From positions 1 through 52,376 of the forward strand of contig NZ_AFPK01000065.1 in assembly GCF_000220525.1 (NCBI RefSeq): a stretch of DNA of 52,376 nucleotides, written 5' to 3'. This document shows, piece after piece, positions 26,872 through 35,823 of the stretch (position 1 is its first letter; the number at the start of each line of letters is the position of its first letter). Both the position numbers and the translations under genes were made by a program. Source of the DNA: Ochrovirga pacifica (GTDB lineage: Bacteria; Bacteroidota; Bacteroidia; Flavobacteriales; Flavobacteriaceae). A model generated the notes under the pieces. That model was given only the letters and a program-made list of their open reading frames with translations. It did no database searches and was not told where the DNA came from.

Positions 26872-26949
26872 ATCAAAAAACAAAACTTACTTTAAAAATT
26901 GACAAGAGATATATAATAGACCCTAGCACATCTATTCTTTAGGGAAGGT

Positions 26950-27126
26950 TTATTTCATTTTCAACAACACATAACTTTTGTCTTGCAACATACTAAACAA
27001 GTAAATTGTATGGCATTTTGCACATTGATAAGGCTGTAAAACAAAAAACAATCGTTTACATCCTAACATTTTTATTTGGTAGCGAATTCTTGTACTACAA
27101 ACTGGACAGTATTTATTTTGATACAT
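26950..27126 (-). CDS. Small zinc-ribbon-like protein (58 aa), hypothetical
   Basis: A 58-residue frame begins MYQNKYCPVCSTRIRYQ and contains two CxxC knuckles, C7PVC10 and C35AKC38, about 24 residues apart. The spacing suits a zinc ribbon (rubredoxin-like) fold. The remainder is basic and aromatic. The preserved knuckles are the only direct support that it is coding. It lies between the S41 peptidase remnant and a hairpin terminator, in a region scarred by deletion, so it might be a survivor of a lost cluster. No function is proposed. Confidence 0.55.
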   Translation of the reverse strand: MYQNKYCPVCSTRIRYQIKMLGCKRLFFVLQPYQCAKCHTIYLFSMLQDKSYVLLKMK

Positions 27127-27146
27127 TTTATTTTCTTTTTAGAAAA

Positions 27147-27172
27147 GGTCAGTTTCTTTTTCAAAACTGACC
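27147..27172 (-). terminator. Terminator of the S41 peptidase remnant
   Basis: GGTCAGTTT and AAACTGACC form a perfect 9-bp stem with an 8-nt loop, with T4 after it on the minus strand. It lies about 45 bp after the stop of the peptidase stub, so the original 3' end of that gene is intact. Confidence 0.7.
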
Positions 27173-27218
27173 TAAAAACAAAACTTACTCTAAGTACAAA
27201 TGAAAACTATGAATCGTA

Positions 27219-27458
27219 TTATTTATGCTTTATAATTTCCAATGCTTTGGCTAATAACAATTCTCTTCGATCTCCTAAGGCAAACACTTCTAATTTTTCT
27301 ATTTCATCCACGTTATAAGTTGGCTCTATCCCTTCTTGATACCCTCCTTCTTCATTGGCATTTGATAATTTATAAATAGTGGGGTACAATACCCAGCCCG
27401 TTTCTTCCGAACGGTCGTCTTTTATAGTAAAACCTGCTACGTCTTTACCTACATAAAG
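27219..27458 (-). pseudogene. C-terminal remnant of an S41-family peptidase
   Basis: An open frame of 79 codons with no start codon encodes the C-terminal tail of a flavobacterial S41 (C-terminal processing) peptidase. It runs VGKDVAGFTIKDDR, then GWVLYPTIYKLSNANEEGG, then EGIEPTYNVDE and LGDRRELLLAKALEII. The pattern 'VGK...S/F-T, LQP-KxxN, GxxP, LGDxxExLLxxAL' is the family's end. The catalytic Ser/Lys domain and PDZ region are gone. The frame loses family resemblance at about 27458, exactly where the opposite strand begins to encode the sigma factor. The native terminator is retained. This is a truncated gene, not a small functional one. Confidence 0.75.
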
Positions 27459-28063
27459 ACTTACTAAAAAGCATCTACGATTACAAAGACGAAACCTCGT
27501 TTAAGATTTTTTATGATCGATATGCAAAGCTGCTTTTGAACTGGGCCACCAAACAAACGGGTAACAAAGACGTTGCTGCCGACATCGTACAGAATTTTTG
27601 GTTGATTTTTTGGTCTAAACCCTATGCTATCAAAACAGATGAGGAAGGAAATGCGCGAAAATACTTAATTCATTATTTTACTTACAGAATGTTTGACTAC
27701 TTACGAACATCTGCCGCCAAATCTTTGGGCAATGATTTTTTATTGGAACAGCTTAGTCAAACCAAAAGTTATTCTCATATTATTGAAAATATACAAGTAG
27801 AAGAAATATTAACTGTTATTGAAAGTATATTACAAGCGTTTCCCTATATGACACAGCAAATATTCAAAGAGGTATGGGAGAACAATAGATCTGTTAAAGA
27901 AACTGCTAAAGAATTAGGAGTTAGCGAAAAAGTGGTAAGAAACCATCATAAAAAAGTACTAGATTCTATTCAAAATAAAGTTCAAAACCTTTTTAATGAA
28001 AACGATTTGAATTCTCACAAGGCTGTTCTTAAAATCATCGTTCTATTGGGTGTTTTGATATAA
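27458..28063 (+). pseudogene. ECF-type sigma factor, 5'-truncated, no standard start at the family position
   Basis: Sigma-70 region 2 is readable from position 27458 (DLLKSIYDYKD, then FKIFYDRYAKLLLNWA, then DVAADIVQNFWLIFW). Region 4 (SVKETAKELGVSEKVVRNHH) gives the -35-binding helix-turn-helix, and the C-terminus is hydrophobic. No ATG, GTG or TTG lies in frame between the stop at 27428 and the region 2.1 sequence. The first such start, TTG at 27536, would remove region 2.1. The gene has therefore lost its first few codons and promoter at the junction with the S41 stub. No FecR anti-sigma follows. It may be dead, or expressed in shortened form from TTG 27536 (175 residues). Confidence 0.7.
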
Positions 28064-28129
28064 GTAGCTTTTATTGTTTTTCTGCTTTCGAAAAACAAAA
28101 CAAATAGTACCTTTCATACATTGCCTACT

Positions 28130-28849
28130 CTATTTCTTACTCGCTATTTTTTCTAGTAATTCTCTTTTATAGGTAATTCCGATGGGAATTTTAGTCTGTT
28201 TTATTTGTAAGCAATCACTCTCCATTGCTTTTATTTTATTTAGTGCAACTATGTAAGATTTATGTGCCCTAACAAATAAAGAGGCAGGTAGTTTGTTAAG
28301 CAGTTCTGACGTTGTGATGGTTGCCACATAAACTCGTTTCATTGTATACACTTTTACATAATTTCCATAACTCTGTGTAAACAGAATCTCGAGTAGAGGA
28401 ATTTTTACCCAGTCACTTCCAACTTTTAATTCTATATTATCAAATGTTTTTACAGTTGACAACTCATTACCAATAAATACTTTTTGTTTTAAATGTGCAA
28501 TTGCCTTTACAAAACGAGGATAAAAAATAGGCTTTAACAAATAATCAATCACTCCATATTCATAACTTTCTAGTGCAAACTCACTATAAGCTGTAGTTAA
28601 AATGGTTTTAGGTTTGTTTGGTAATGTTTTTAATAACTCTATCCCTGTAATTTCTGGCATGTCAATATCCAAAAACATCAGATCTACGCTACGATGCGTT
28701 AAATACTCTATGGCCTCTAGCCCATTGTACATTTGATGTTCTAAGTTCAAAAAGGAGTTTTTGCTAATATAGTCTGACAACACATAGTGTGCTGCAGGCT
28801 CGTCGTCAACAATAATACAGTTTAATTTAGAGCGCATTCTTTTTCCCAT
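28130..28849 (-). CDS. LytTR-family response regulator
   Basis: This 239-residue protein has an N-terminal receiver domain (about 9-120) with the acidic pocket DDE at 15-17 and the phosphorylation site Asp61 in LMFLDIDMPEITG. A C-terminal LytTR DNA-binding domain (about 140-235) has VKIPLLEILFTQSYGNYVKVYT and FVRAHKSYIVALNKI. The gene overlaps the sensor kinase gene by 23 bp; a second ATG at 28837 would reduce that to 11 bp. It should act on direct-repeat operators. The divergent efflux operon is the obvious candidate target. Confidence 0.95.
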   Translation of the reverse strand: MGKRMRSKLNCIIVDDEPAAHYVLSDYISKNSFLNLEHQMYNGLEAIEYLTHRSVDLMFLDIDMPEITGIELLKTLPNKPKTILTTAYSEFALESYEYGVIDYLLKPIFYPRFVKAIAHLKQKVFIGNELSTVKTFDNIELKVGSDWVKIPLLEILFTQSYGNYVKVYTMKRVYVATITTSELLNKLPASLFVRAHKSYIVALNKIKAMESDCLQIKQTKIPIGITYKRELLEKIASKK

Positions 28850-29867
28850 TTAAGTTAATCTCTAACCGTACTGAATATTTTTCGGCTTCTAGAATGTCTA
28901 AGGTATACTGATCTTCATAAATCAATTCCAGACGTTTTAAGGTATTTTTCAATCCAATTTTTGTCGATTCTATCTTTGTTTTCTTTTTAGGAATACTGTT
29001 TTTAACACAAAATTTCAGCTGTCCTTTAATCACTTCAATTTGTATAGACACAAAACTTTTTTCTGTAGATGCCGTTCCATGCTTAAAGGCGTTTTCTACA
29101 AAAACAATCAGCAACATTGGAGCTATTTTGTAGTGGGTTTCTGTGCTTATATTACAATTAAAGTCAATATCACATCGATAGCCTACTCGTTCTTTTTCAA
29201 GTTTCACGTAGCTTTTTAAAAATTCAATTTCATCGGTGACCTCTACCAAACTAGTATCACTGCTTCCCAGTTGATAACGCATGAGCTGAGATACATGCAT
29301 GATCAACTCAGAAACCCTTTCTGGATATTTTAAGCTAATCCCGTACAAAGTGTTGAATGTGTTGAATAAAAAATGAGGATTTAGCTGTTCTTTTAACGAA
29401 TTTAGTTGGGCATTTTTGTTTAGAATTTTTTCTTTATCCAATCGTTTTCTATCTCTATAAAACTGAAAGATCAGACTAATAGACACAATACAAATTAATG
29501 TAACCATTAACGTACCTGCTTGAAAGGTATAACTTTTTTGCGCAATAGATTTGTACAAAAAACAGTTTTTATAAATCCATAAGGTAACTGAATGATAGGT
29601 GATGAATGTAAACACTCCTAGCAAAACAACAGAAATTAATACATAAACAATCGGTTGATGTTTTTTTAGTAAAAAAGGCAACACAAAAGCTCTATTGATT
29701 TGTGCATGTATGTACAATAACAAAAAATAGACAAAGCCCGTAAACAAGCTTCTCCAGTTGTGAATATGGATCCAATCATTTAAGGTAAAAAGAACAAAAG
29801 AGGTTATCAAGATAAAAAACTCCTGCCACCATTTATTCTGTATTAGTGTATTTACATACTTGTTCAT
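28827..29867 (-). CDS. LytS-like sensor histidine kinase
   Basis: This 346-residue membrane kinase has four N-terminal hydrophobic helices (about 15-155), no large extracytoplasmic domain and a short linker. The His_kinase domain PF06580 follows: LKEQLNPHFLFNTFNTLYGI with the phospho-acceptor His in the NPHFLFN motif. The ATP-binding region has the N-box in LLIVFVENAFKHG. The usual distal G-box (GIGLKN) is reduced to KIGLKNTLKRL. It is cotranscribed with the overlapping LytTR regulator and divergent from the TolC-RND-adaptor operon. The stimulus is unknown. Confidence 0.94.
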   Translation of the reverse strand: MNKYVNTLIQNKWWQEFFILITSFVLFTLNDWIHIHNWRSLFTGFVYFLLLYIHAQINRAFVLPFLLKKHQPIVYVLISVVLLGVFTFITYHSVTLWIYKNCFLYKSIAQKSYTFQAGTLMVTLICIVSISLIFQFYRDRKRLDKEKILNKNAQLNSLKEQLNPHFLFNTFNTLYGISLKYPERVSELIMHVSQLMRYQLGSSDTSLVEVTDEIEFLKSYVKLEKERVGYRCDIDFNCNISTETHYKIAPMLLIVFVENAFKHGTASTEKSFVSIQIEVIKGQLKFCVKNSIPKKKTKIESTKIGLKNTLKRLELIYEDQYTLDILEAEKYSVRLEINLNGKKNAL

Positions 29868-29922
29868 CTATACATATTTAGCACAAAATAACCAATATTA
29901 TTTGACAAGTACTTAAAAGAAA

Positions 29923-29952
29923 TGATGAATTGAATTCGTCATTTGATGAATT
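29923..29952. promoter_or_regulatory. Candidate LytTR operator: 9-bp direct repeat, 12-bp spacer
   Basis: TGATGAATT occurs at 29923-29931 and again at 29944-29952, a perfect 9-bp direct repeat with 12 bp between copies (21-bp period). LytTR regulators are known to bind paired 9-bp sites with 12-13-bp spacing. It lies in the divergent region between the LytS/LytT pair and the efflux operon, about 42 bp upstream of the operon's -7 element. Confidence 0.5.
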
Positions 29953-29993
29953 CTCTTTGTCACTTATTTCAGTCATAAGCTTCAGATCCCATC

Positions 29994-30001
29994 TACATTT
30001 G
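29994..30001 (+). promoter_or_regulatory. Candidate -7 element of the efflux operon
   Basis: TACATTTG matches TAnnTTTG 18 nt before the tolC-like ATG at 30020. The -33 position lacks TTTG, which fits a promoter that needs an activator, such as the neighbouring LytTR regulator. Confidence 0.5.
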
Positions 30002-30019
30002 TACCAAAATCAGTGTATT

Positions 30020-31429
30020 ATGAATACTATCAACTATACAAAAAAGTACCTCCTTTTTGTAACTGTTCTTTTAGGTTTGCATTCTGTCAAAGCTCAAACA
30101 CTAACTTTAGAAGATGCACTAAACTTAGGAATGGCTAACTATGGAACCCTTAAAGCTAAAGAGCACTACATAGATGCTGCACAACAAACCGTAGATGAAA
30201 TAAAAAGAAGTTATTTGCCCAATTTCAATTTAGCGGCTCAACAAACGTATGGAACCATTAATGGTCAAAACGGGCCTTTGTATGGTTCAGGAGGTTTAGG
30301 GGTTGCTTCTTCTGGTCTTCCGCTACCAGAACAAAACTGGAATGCTGCTTTTGGAGCATTGTATTTGGCGAACATTAATTGGGATTTTTTTACGTTCGGA
30401 AAAACTAGAAGTAAAATACGTACTGCCAAAGCAAATGCTAGTTTGGCTTCTGTAGATCTTGAGCAAGAACAATTTAAGCAACAAGTAAAAATTGCAAGTC
30501 ACTATTTAAACTTATTGGCAAGTCATCGCCTTATAGCTTCACAAAAAAGAAACTTAGAACGAGCAAAAACGGTTCTTCAAAACGCAAGTACTTTGGCTAA
30601 AAACGGTCTTCTTCCTAAGGTAGATGCTACTTTGGCTGCCGCAGAAGTTTCTAAAGCTAAAATAGCATTGAACCAATTGATGAACAAGCTCAAAACTCAA
30701 AACAATCAACTAGCCAACGCAATGGGAGTTGCACCCAGTAATTTTACCATAGACACAAATTTGGTCTATAAAACTCCGCTACAAATACAATTTTACACTG
30801 CCAATACAGAGTCAAAAAACCCGGTGCTAAAATTTTATCAAAGTAAGATTACAGTAGGTAATGAAGTATTGAATTCCTATAAAAAAGAACAGCTTCCTAG
30901 CCTTTCTCTTTTTGGTGTTTTTCAAAGCCGAGGTTCTGGGTTTGATTCGGGGTATAACAACAATCAAAACTTGTACACCTCTGACTATTGGAAAGGGATA
31001 GACCCTACAAGAAACAACTACCTTATGGGGATTGGCTTTCGATGGAACCTAACTGATATTTTGCGAATTGATAAAAAGATAACCGCACAAAAATTTACAC
31101 TTAAGGGAGTTCAAGAAGAATACAACACTCTTGAAAACGAACTAAAAACACAGCAAGATGCTGCTCAAAACAGCCTAAAAATAGCCTTACAAAACCTAAA
31201 AGAAGCTCCTGTACAGGTAAAAGCAGCTCAACAAGCTTACAAACAAAGACTAGCCCTGTATAGTAATGGACTTACCAACATGGTAGATGTAACTCAGGCA
31301 CTATATGTTCTTAACAGAGCGGAAACTGACCTAGATGTTATTAGAACCAACGTTTGGCAAGCTTTATTACTTCAGGCCGCATCAGCAGGAGACCTAACTT
31401 ATTTTACAAATCAAATAAAACAACAATAA
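30020..31429 (+). CDS. TolC-family outer membrane efflux protein
   Basis: This 469-residue outer-membrane channel has a signal peptide in residues 1-25 (KYLLFVTVLLGLHSVKAQ). Two OEP repeats follow, starting TLEDALNLGMANYG and later FTLKGVQEEYNTLENELKT. Long helical segments such as QQVKIASHYLNLLASHRLIA and QAYKQRLALYSNGLTNMVDV are typical of TolC. I use the ATG at 30020 because it gives a clean signal peptide; in-frame sequence from 29930 overlaps the candidate operator and promoter. It is first in a TolC-RND-adaptor operon, 3 bp before the permease. Confidence 0.93.
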   Translation: MNTINYTKKYLLFVTVLLGLHSVKAQTLTLEDALNLGMANYGTLKAKEHYIDAAQQTVDEIKRSYLPNFNLAAQQTYGTINGQNGPLYGSGGLGVASSGLPLPEQNWNAAFGALYLANINWDFFTFGKTRSKIRTAKANASLASVDLEQEQFKQQVKIASHYLNLLASHRLIASQKRNLERAKTVLQNASTLAKNGLLPKVDATLAAAEVSKAKIALNQLMNKLKTQNNQLANAMGVAPSNFTIDTNLVYKTPLQIQFYTANTESKNPVLKFYQSKITVGNEVLNSYKKEQLPSLSLFGVFQSRGSGFDSGYNNNQNLYTSDYWKGIDPTRNNYLMGIGFRWNLTDILRIDKKITAQKFTLKGVQEEYNTLENELKTQQDAAQNSLKIALQNLKEAPVQVKAAQQAYKQRLALYSNGLTNMVDVTQALYVLNRAETDLDVIRTNVWQALLLQAASAGDLTYFTNQIKQQ

Positions 31430-31432
31430 TTT

Positions 31433-34400
31433 ATGAATTTAATTCGATTTGCTCTTAGAAAACCCATCTCCATTTTGGTGTTCGTAGCTGGTCTCTTCTT
31501 TTTTGGAATAGGTGCTGTAAAGTCTGTTAAGGTAGATATCTTACCCAATATGGATTTGCCTGTGCTGTACTTGGCTCATCCTTTTACAGGCTACACCCCA
31601 AACCAAATGGAATCTTATTTTGGTAAAAATTACATCAATATTATGTTGATGGCCAATGGTGTAAAATCTATTGAAACACGAAATTTACAAGGACTTACAC
31701 TAATGAAAGTTAGTTATTATCAAGGAACCAATATGGCACAAGCACAAGCTGAATTGAGTGCATTGACCAACAGGGTTCAAGCCATTTTTCCTCCAGGTTC
31801 ACAACCTCCAATTATCATTCGTTTTGACTCTTCCACTTTACCCATAGGACAATTGGTGTTAAGTAGTGAAAAACGAAGTAACAACGAGCTTCAAGATCTA
31901 GCAAACGTATACGTTAGATCTTCCTTTACCTCAATTCCAGGACTCCTCTCGCCTGCCCCATTTGGAGGAAGTCCTAGAACCATAGAAGTCAACGTAGATC
32001 CCGCTCAATTGCGAGCGCATAACTTAACACCAGATCAAATTGTAGAAGCCATTGGACTAAACAACAAAACAGCTCCATCAGGAAATATTCGTATTGGCGA
32101 AAAAGACTATCAAACCCCTACCAACAACACGATTAAAAAAGTTGAAGACTTTGAAAAAATTCCTCTTTTCAAAGGAGATGTAGACAATCTGTACCTAGGT
32201 GATGTGGCTACTGTAACAGATGGTGCAGACATTATTAAAGGATATGCTTTGGTCAATGGAAAGAGATCTGTTTACCTAAATATTGCCAAAGCTGGTGATG
32301 CTTCTACATGGGACGTTGTTCAAAATCTAAAGGCTGCTTTACCCCGAATACAAAATACCTTGCCCGAAGATGTAAAAGTAAGTTACGAGTTTGACCAATC
32401 TGTATATGTCATAAATTCCGTAAAAAGTTTAATTACCGAAGGAGTGATAGGAGCCGTACTTACGGGAATCATGGTCATCTTATTTTTAGGAGATCGTAGA
32501 GCCGCATTGATTGTTATTCTTACCATTCCTATTTCCATCATTTCTGGGGTTTTATTTTTAAAACTTTTCGGACAAACCATTAACCTAATGACTTTAAGCG
32601 GATTGGCTTTGGCTATTGGTATCTTGGTAGATGAAAGTACAGTAACCATCGAAAACATCCATCAACACTTAGACATGGGAAAACCCAAGGCTTTGGCTAT
32701 TTGGGATGCTTGTAAAGAAATTGCTTTGCCCAAATTGTTGATTCTACTGTGTATTCTGTCTGTATTTGCCCCTGCATTTACCATGATGGGAATCCCTGGA
32801 TCTTTATTCTTACCTTTAGCACTGGCAATTGCCTTTTCTATGATTACTTCCTTTTTGCTCTCTCAAACTTTTGTACCTGTTATGGCCAATTGGATGATGA
32901 AAGAAAAAGCACACCTCCCAAAAGAAGCAGCCTCCCAAGCCCCTAAAAAAAGAAGTTCTTTTGAACGATTTATTAATGCTTACAAACACTTTTTAGATCG
33001 TTTGTTCCCCAACAAAAAAACAGTGGGATTGGCCTATTTATTCGGAATATCCGCACTTGCATTTTTCTTAATAAGTTCTATTGGACAAGATGTTTTTCCA
33101 AAAGTAAACGCTAGTCAATTTCAGTTACGATTGCGTGCACCCGATGGTACCCGTGTAGAACGCACCGAAGAAAAAGCCATTCGTGTGCTAAAGGAAATAG
33201 AAAACATGGTTGGCAAAGAACATATTGGTGTAAGCTCTACTTATGTAGGTATGCACGCTCCTTTGTTTGCTCTTAACCCTATTTATTTGTTTATGGCAGG
33301 AACTCACGAAGCAGTTTTACAAGTTTCTTTAAAAGATATACATACGGATATGGATGAATTCAAAGATCAAATAAGAAAGCGAATACAACACATTGAACCG
33401 GATCTTAAAATCTCTTTTGAATCTATTGAACTAACCGACAAAGTTCTTGGTCAAGGCTCTCCAACTCCGATAGAAATCAGACTTACAGGAAAAGACAAAA
33501 AGCAGAACGAAATCTATGCTAATAAAATCATAGAAAAAATGAAACAAGTCTCCTATTTTAGAGATGTACAAATAGCACAATCTACTCATTATCCGGCCTT
33601 AGACATTACTATAGACCGAGTAAAAGCAGCACAACTAGGTGTAGATATGAATGATATCTCTAGATCTTTGGTTGCCGTAACTTCCTCATCACGTTATACC
33701 GACAAAAATATTTGGGTAGATGAAAAAGCAGGACTTCCGTACAGTGTTCAGGTACAAGTTCCCATGGACAAAATGAACTCTATAGAAGACATAGGAGCTA
33801 TTCCTTTACTTAAAAATTCTGTGAGACCTGTGTTAAGTGATGTAGCCACAATTAAGGAATCAGAAACCAATGGGCAAACAGACAACTTAGGAGCTATGCC
33901 TTATTTATCTGTTACAGCCAATACAGACCACGTAGATTTAAGCACAGCCTCCAATCAAGTGCAGACTATTGTTAATTCTTTAGGAGAGCTACCTAGAGGC
34001 CTAGCCATTGAAGCTATTGGATTGTCCAAGGTCTTATCGGAGACAATGGAGAGCTTAAAACTAGGGTTAATTGTAGCCATTGTTGTTATTTTTTTAATGC
34101 TGGGTGCCAATTTTCAATCCTTTAAAGTGTCGTTTATTGTACTAACAACGGTACCTGCAGTGGTTTTAGGCTCCTTAATACTCTTATTAGCTACGGGAGC
34201 AACGTTAAACTTACAATCGTATATGGGAATCATTATGTCTGTAGGTGTGTCCATTGCCAATGCTGTTTTACTAATTACCAATGCAGAGCAACTTAGAAAA
34301 GAAAGTGGAAACGCACTCCAAGCGGCCAAAGATGCAGCCGCTATTAGAATCCGTCCCATTATTATGACGAGTGTGGCTATGATTGCCGGTATGCTTCCGA

Positions 34401-34603
34401 TGGCTATAGGCCACGGAGAAAGTGGAGAACAAGTATCTCCTTTAGGTAGAGCCGTTATTGGTGGGCTAATTTTCTCAACGCTTACCGTTTTGGTTATACT
34501 GCCTGTAATTTTTGCATGGTTACAAAACAAAACAAGCACCGCATCCGTATCCCTAGATCCAGAAGACAGAACTAGTAAATTTTACATACCCACAAAACAA
34601 TAA
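31433..34603 (+). CDS. RND efflux transporter permease
   Basis: This 1056-residue inner-membrane pump of the AcrB/HAE superfamily has twelve expected membrane helices and two large periplasmic loops. TM4 carries Asp400-Glu401 in GILVDESTVTIENI, so the second acidic residue of AcrB's Asp407-Asp408 pair is Glu. In TM10 the residue aligned with AcrB Lys940 is Ala942 (VGVSIANAVLLITN). Proton relay must therefore differ from AcrB; related subfamilies lacking this Lys exist. The N-terminus IRFALRKPISILVFVAGLFF is typical. The substrate is unknown. Confidence 0.94.
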   Translation: MNLIRFALRKPISILVFVAGLFFFGIGAVKSVKVDILPNMDLPVLYLAHPFTGYTPNQMESYFGKNYINIMLMANGVKSIETRNLQGLTLMKVSYYQGTNMAQAQAELSALTNRVQAIFPPGSQPPIIIRFDSSTLPIGQLVLSSEKRSNNELQDLANVYVRSSFTSIPGLLSPAPFGGSPRTIEVNVDPAQLRAHNLTPDQIVEAIGLNNKTAPSGNIRIGEKDYQTPTNNTIKKVEDFEKIPLFKGDVDNLYLGDVATVTDGADIIKGYALVNGKRSVYLNIAKAGDASTWDVVQNLKAALPRIQNTLPEDVKVSYEFDQSVYVINSVKSLITEGVIGAVLTGIMVILFLGDRRAALIVILTIPISIISGVLFLKLFGQTINLMTLSGLALAIGILVDESTVTIENIHQHLDMGKPKALAIWDACKEIALPKLLILLCILSVFAPAFTMMGIPGSLFLPLALAIAFSMITSFLLSQTFVPVMANWMMKEKAHLPKEAASQAPKKRSSFERFINAYKHFLDRLFPNKKTVGLAYLFGISALAFFLISSIGQDVFPKVNASQFQLRLRAPDGTRVERTEEKAIRVLKEIENMVGKEHIGVSSTYVGMHAPLFALNPIYLFMAGTHEAVLQVSLKDIHTDMDEFKDQIRKRIQHIEPDLKISFESIELTDKVLGQGSPTPIEIRLTGKDKKQNEIYANKIIEKMKQVSYFRDVQIAQSTHYPALDITIDRVKAAQLGVDMNDISRSLVAVTSSSRYTDKNIWVDEKAGLPYSVQVQVPMDKMNSIEDIGAIPLLKNSVRPVLSDVATIKESETNGQTDNLGAMPYLSVTANTDHVDLSTASNQVQTIVNSLGELPRGLAIEAIGLSKVLSETMESLKLGLIVAIVVIFLMLGANFQSFKVSFIVLTTVPAVVLGSLILLLATGATLNLQSYMGIIMSVGVSIANAVLLITNAEQLRKESGNALQAAKDAAAIRIRPIIMTSVAMIAGMLPMAIGHGESGEQVSPLGRAVIGGLIFSTLTVLVILPVIFAWLQNKTSTASVSLDPEDRTSKFYIPTKQ

Positions 34604-34606
34604 AAC

Positions 34607-35704
34607 ATGAAATCTAATTCCTTAAAAATAATAGCTTTAGCACTAGTGTTAACTAGCTATGGTTGTTCTCAATCTACCGAAGAAAAAGAAAACATAAAAA
34701 CAGCTGATACTCCTGCAAAAGTTACCACGTTCCCACTACAAAAAGACCTTTTGACCTCTTATGTGTCAATTCCAGCAGAAATAGCTGCTTTTACCTATGT
34801 GGATTTGTATGCCAAAGTAGGTAGCTACGTTAAAGAACTTAACGTTGATATTGGAAGTACTGTTTCCAAAGGACAGCTTCTTATTTCTTTAGAGGCTCCA
34901 GAAATTACTTCCAAACTTTTAGCAGCTGAAGCTCAGTTACACGCTGCCAAAGCAGTTTACATGGCTAGTAAAACCACCTATGAAAGAATGTTGGAAACCA
35001 GTCGAGTAGAAGGAACCCTTTCTAAAAATCAACTCAACTTGGCACTGGCTACAAAAAACACGGATTATGCCAAATTACAAGCAGCCAAAGCCAGCTATAA
35101 AGAGTTTCAAGTAATGCAGAGTTATTTAGAAATAAGAGCTCCTTTTGATGGTATTATTACAAAAAGAAATATCAACATAGGTGCTTATGTTGGAGCTCCA
35201 GGAAAAAGTTCAGAAACTCCTTTACTTACCCTTCAAGATGCTAAAAAATTACGTATGAGTCTTTCCGTTCCAGAAAGTTATGCCTCATTTGTACAACAGG
35301 GTGACACCGTAAGTTATCAAGTAATTTCTATTCCAGGAGTTACTTTTCAAGGAACTGTTGCTAGAATGTCAGGAGCCTTAGATTCTAAGTTTCGTTCTGA
35401 ACGTATTGAAATTGATATAGAAAACAACACCTTACTTAAACCAGGCATGATTGCTGAAGTACGCTTGTCTTTAACTTCTAAAACTCCGTTGTATGTAGTT
35501 CCTAAATCCTCTGTACTTAGCTATAGTGAAGGGACTTTTGTTATCAAATCTATACATGGTAAAGCCCTTAAAGTTCCTGTTCAAAAACGAAGAGAAATCA
35601 ATGGTAAAGTTGAAATTTTTAGTACAGAATTGCAAGAAAACGATTTGCTGATTACTGTCGCAAGTGAAGAAATTCACAACGGAGATGCTCTACCTGTTTT
35701 GTAA
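34607..35704 (+). CDS. RND efflux periplasmic adaptor lipoprotein
   Basis: This 365-residue membrane-fusion protein has a lipobox ending at Cys20 (LVLTSYGC), so it is a lipoprotein. The biotinyl-lipoyl halves are seen at VDLYAKVGSYVKELNVDIGS and LEIRAPFDGIITKRNINIGA, flanking a coiled-coil hairpin (about 105-170). The beta-barrel and membrane-proximal domains follow. It bridges the RND pump and the TolC channel and is last in the operon, 3 bp after the permease, ahead of a terminator. Confidence 0.94.
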   Translation: MKSNSLKIIALALVLTSYGCSQSTEEKENIKTADTPAKVTTFPLQKDLLTSYVSIPAEIAAFTYVDLYAKVGSYVKELNVDIGSTVSKGQLLISLEAPEITSKLLAAEAQLHAAKAVYMASKTTYERMLETSRVEGTLSKNQLNLALATKNTDYAKLQAAKASYKEFQVMQSYLEIRAPFDGIITKRNINIGAYVGAPGKSSETPLLTLQDAKKLRMSLSVPESYASFVQQGDTVSYQVISIPGVTFQGTVARMSGALDSKFRSERIEIDIENNTLLKPGMIAEVRLSLTSKTPLYVVPKSSVLSYSEGTFVIKSIHGKALKVPVQKRREINGKVEIFSTELQENDLLITVASEEIHNGDALPVL

Positions 35705-35763
35705 ACAAAACTTCGTAAATCATCATTCGCTAAAAACGTTTTAGCTACGCTTTAGTATTTATA

Positions 35764-35801
35764 AAAATACCGTCTTCCATTTTTTTGTAAGACGGTATTT
35801 T
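35764..35801. terminator. Terminator between the efflux operon and phosphoesterase
   Basis: AAAATACCGTCTT and AAGACGGTATTTT form a perfect 13-bp stem with a 12-nt loop. It lies between convergent genes and can serve both. Confidence 0.88.
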
Positions 35802-35823
35802 GTACTATAAAAACAAGAGTTTA

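Noticed and set aside
27076..27318. Plus-strand frame of 80 codons
   Set aside because: It lies opposite the zinc-ribbon-like gene, a terminator and the S41 stub, all of which have stronger support.
32383..34539. Minus-strand frames inside the RND permease gene
   Set aside because: They are antisense shadows of membrane-helix codons; the plus-strand permease is full length and unambiguous.
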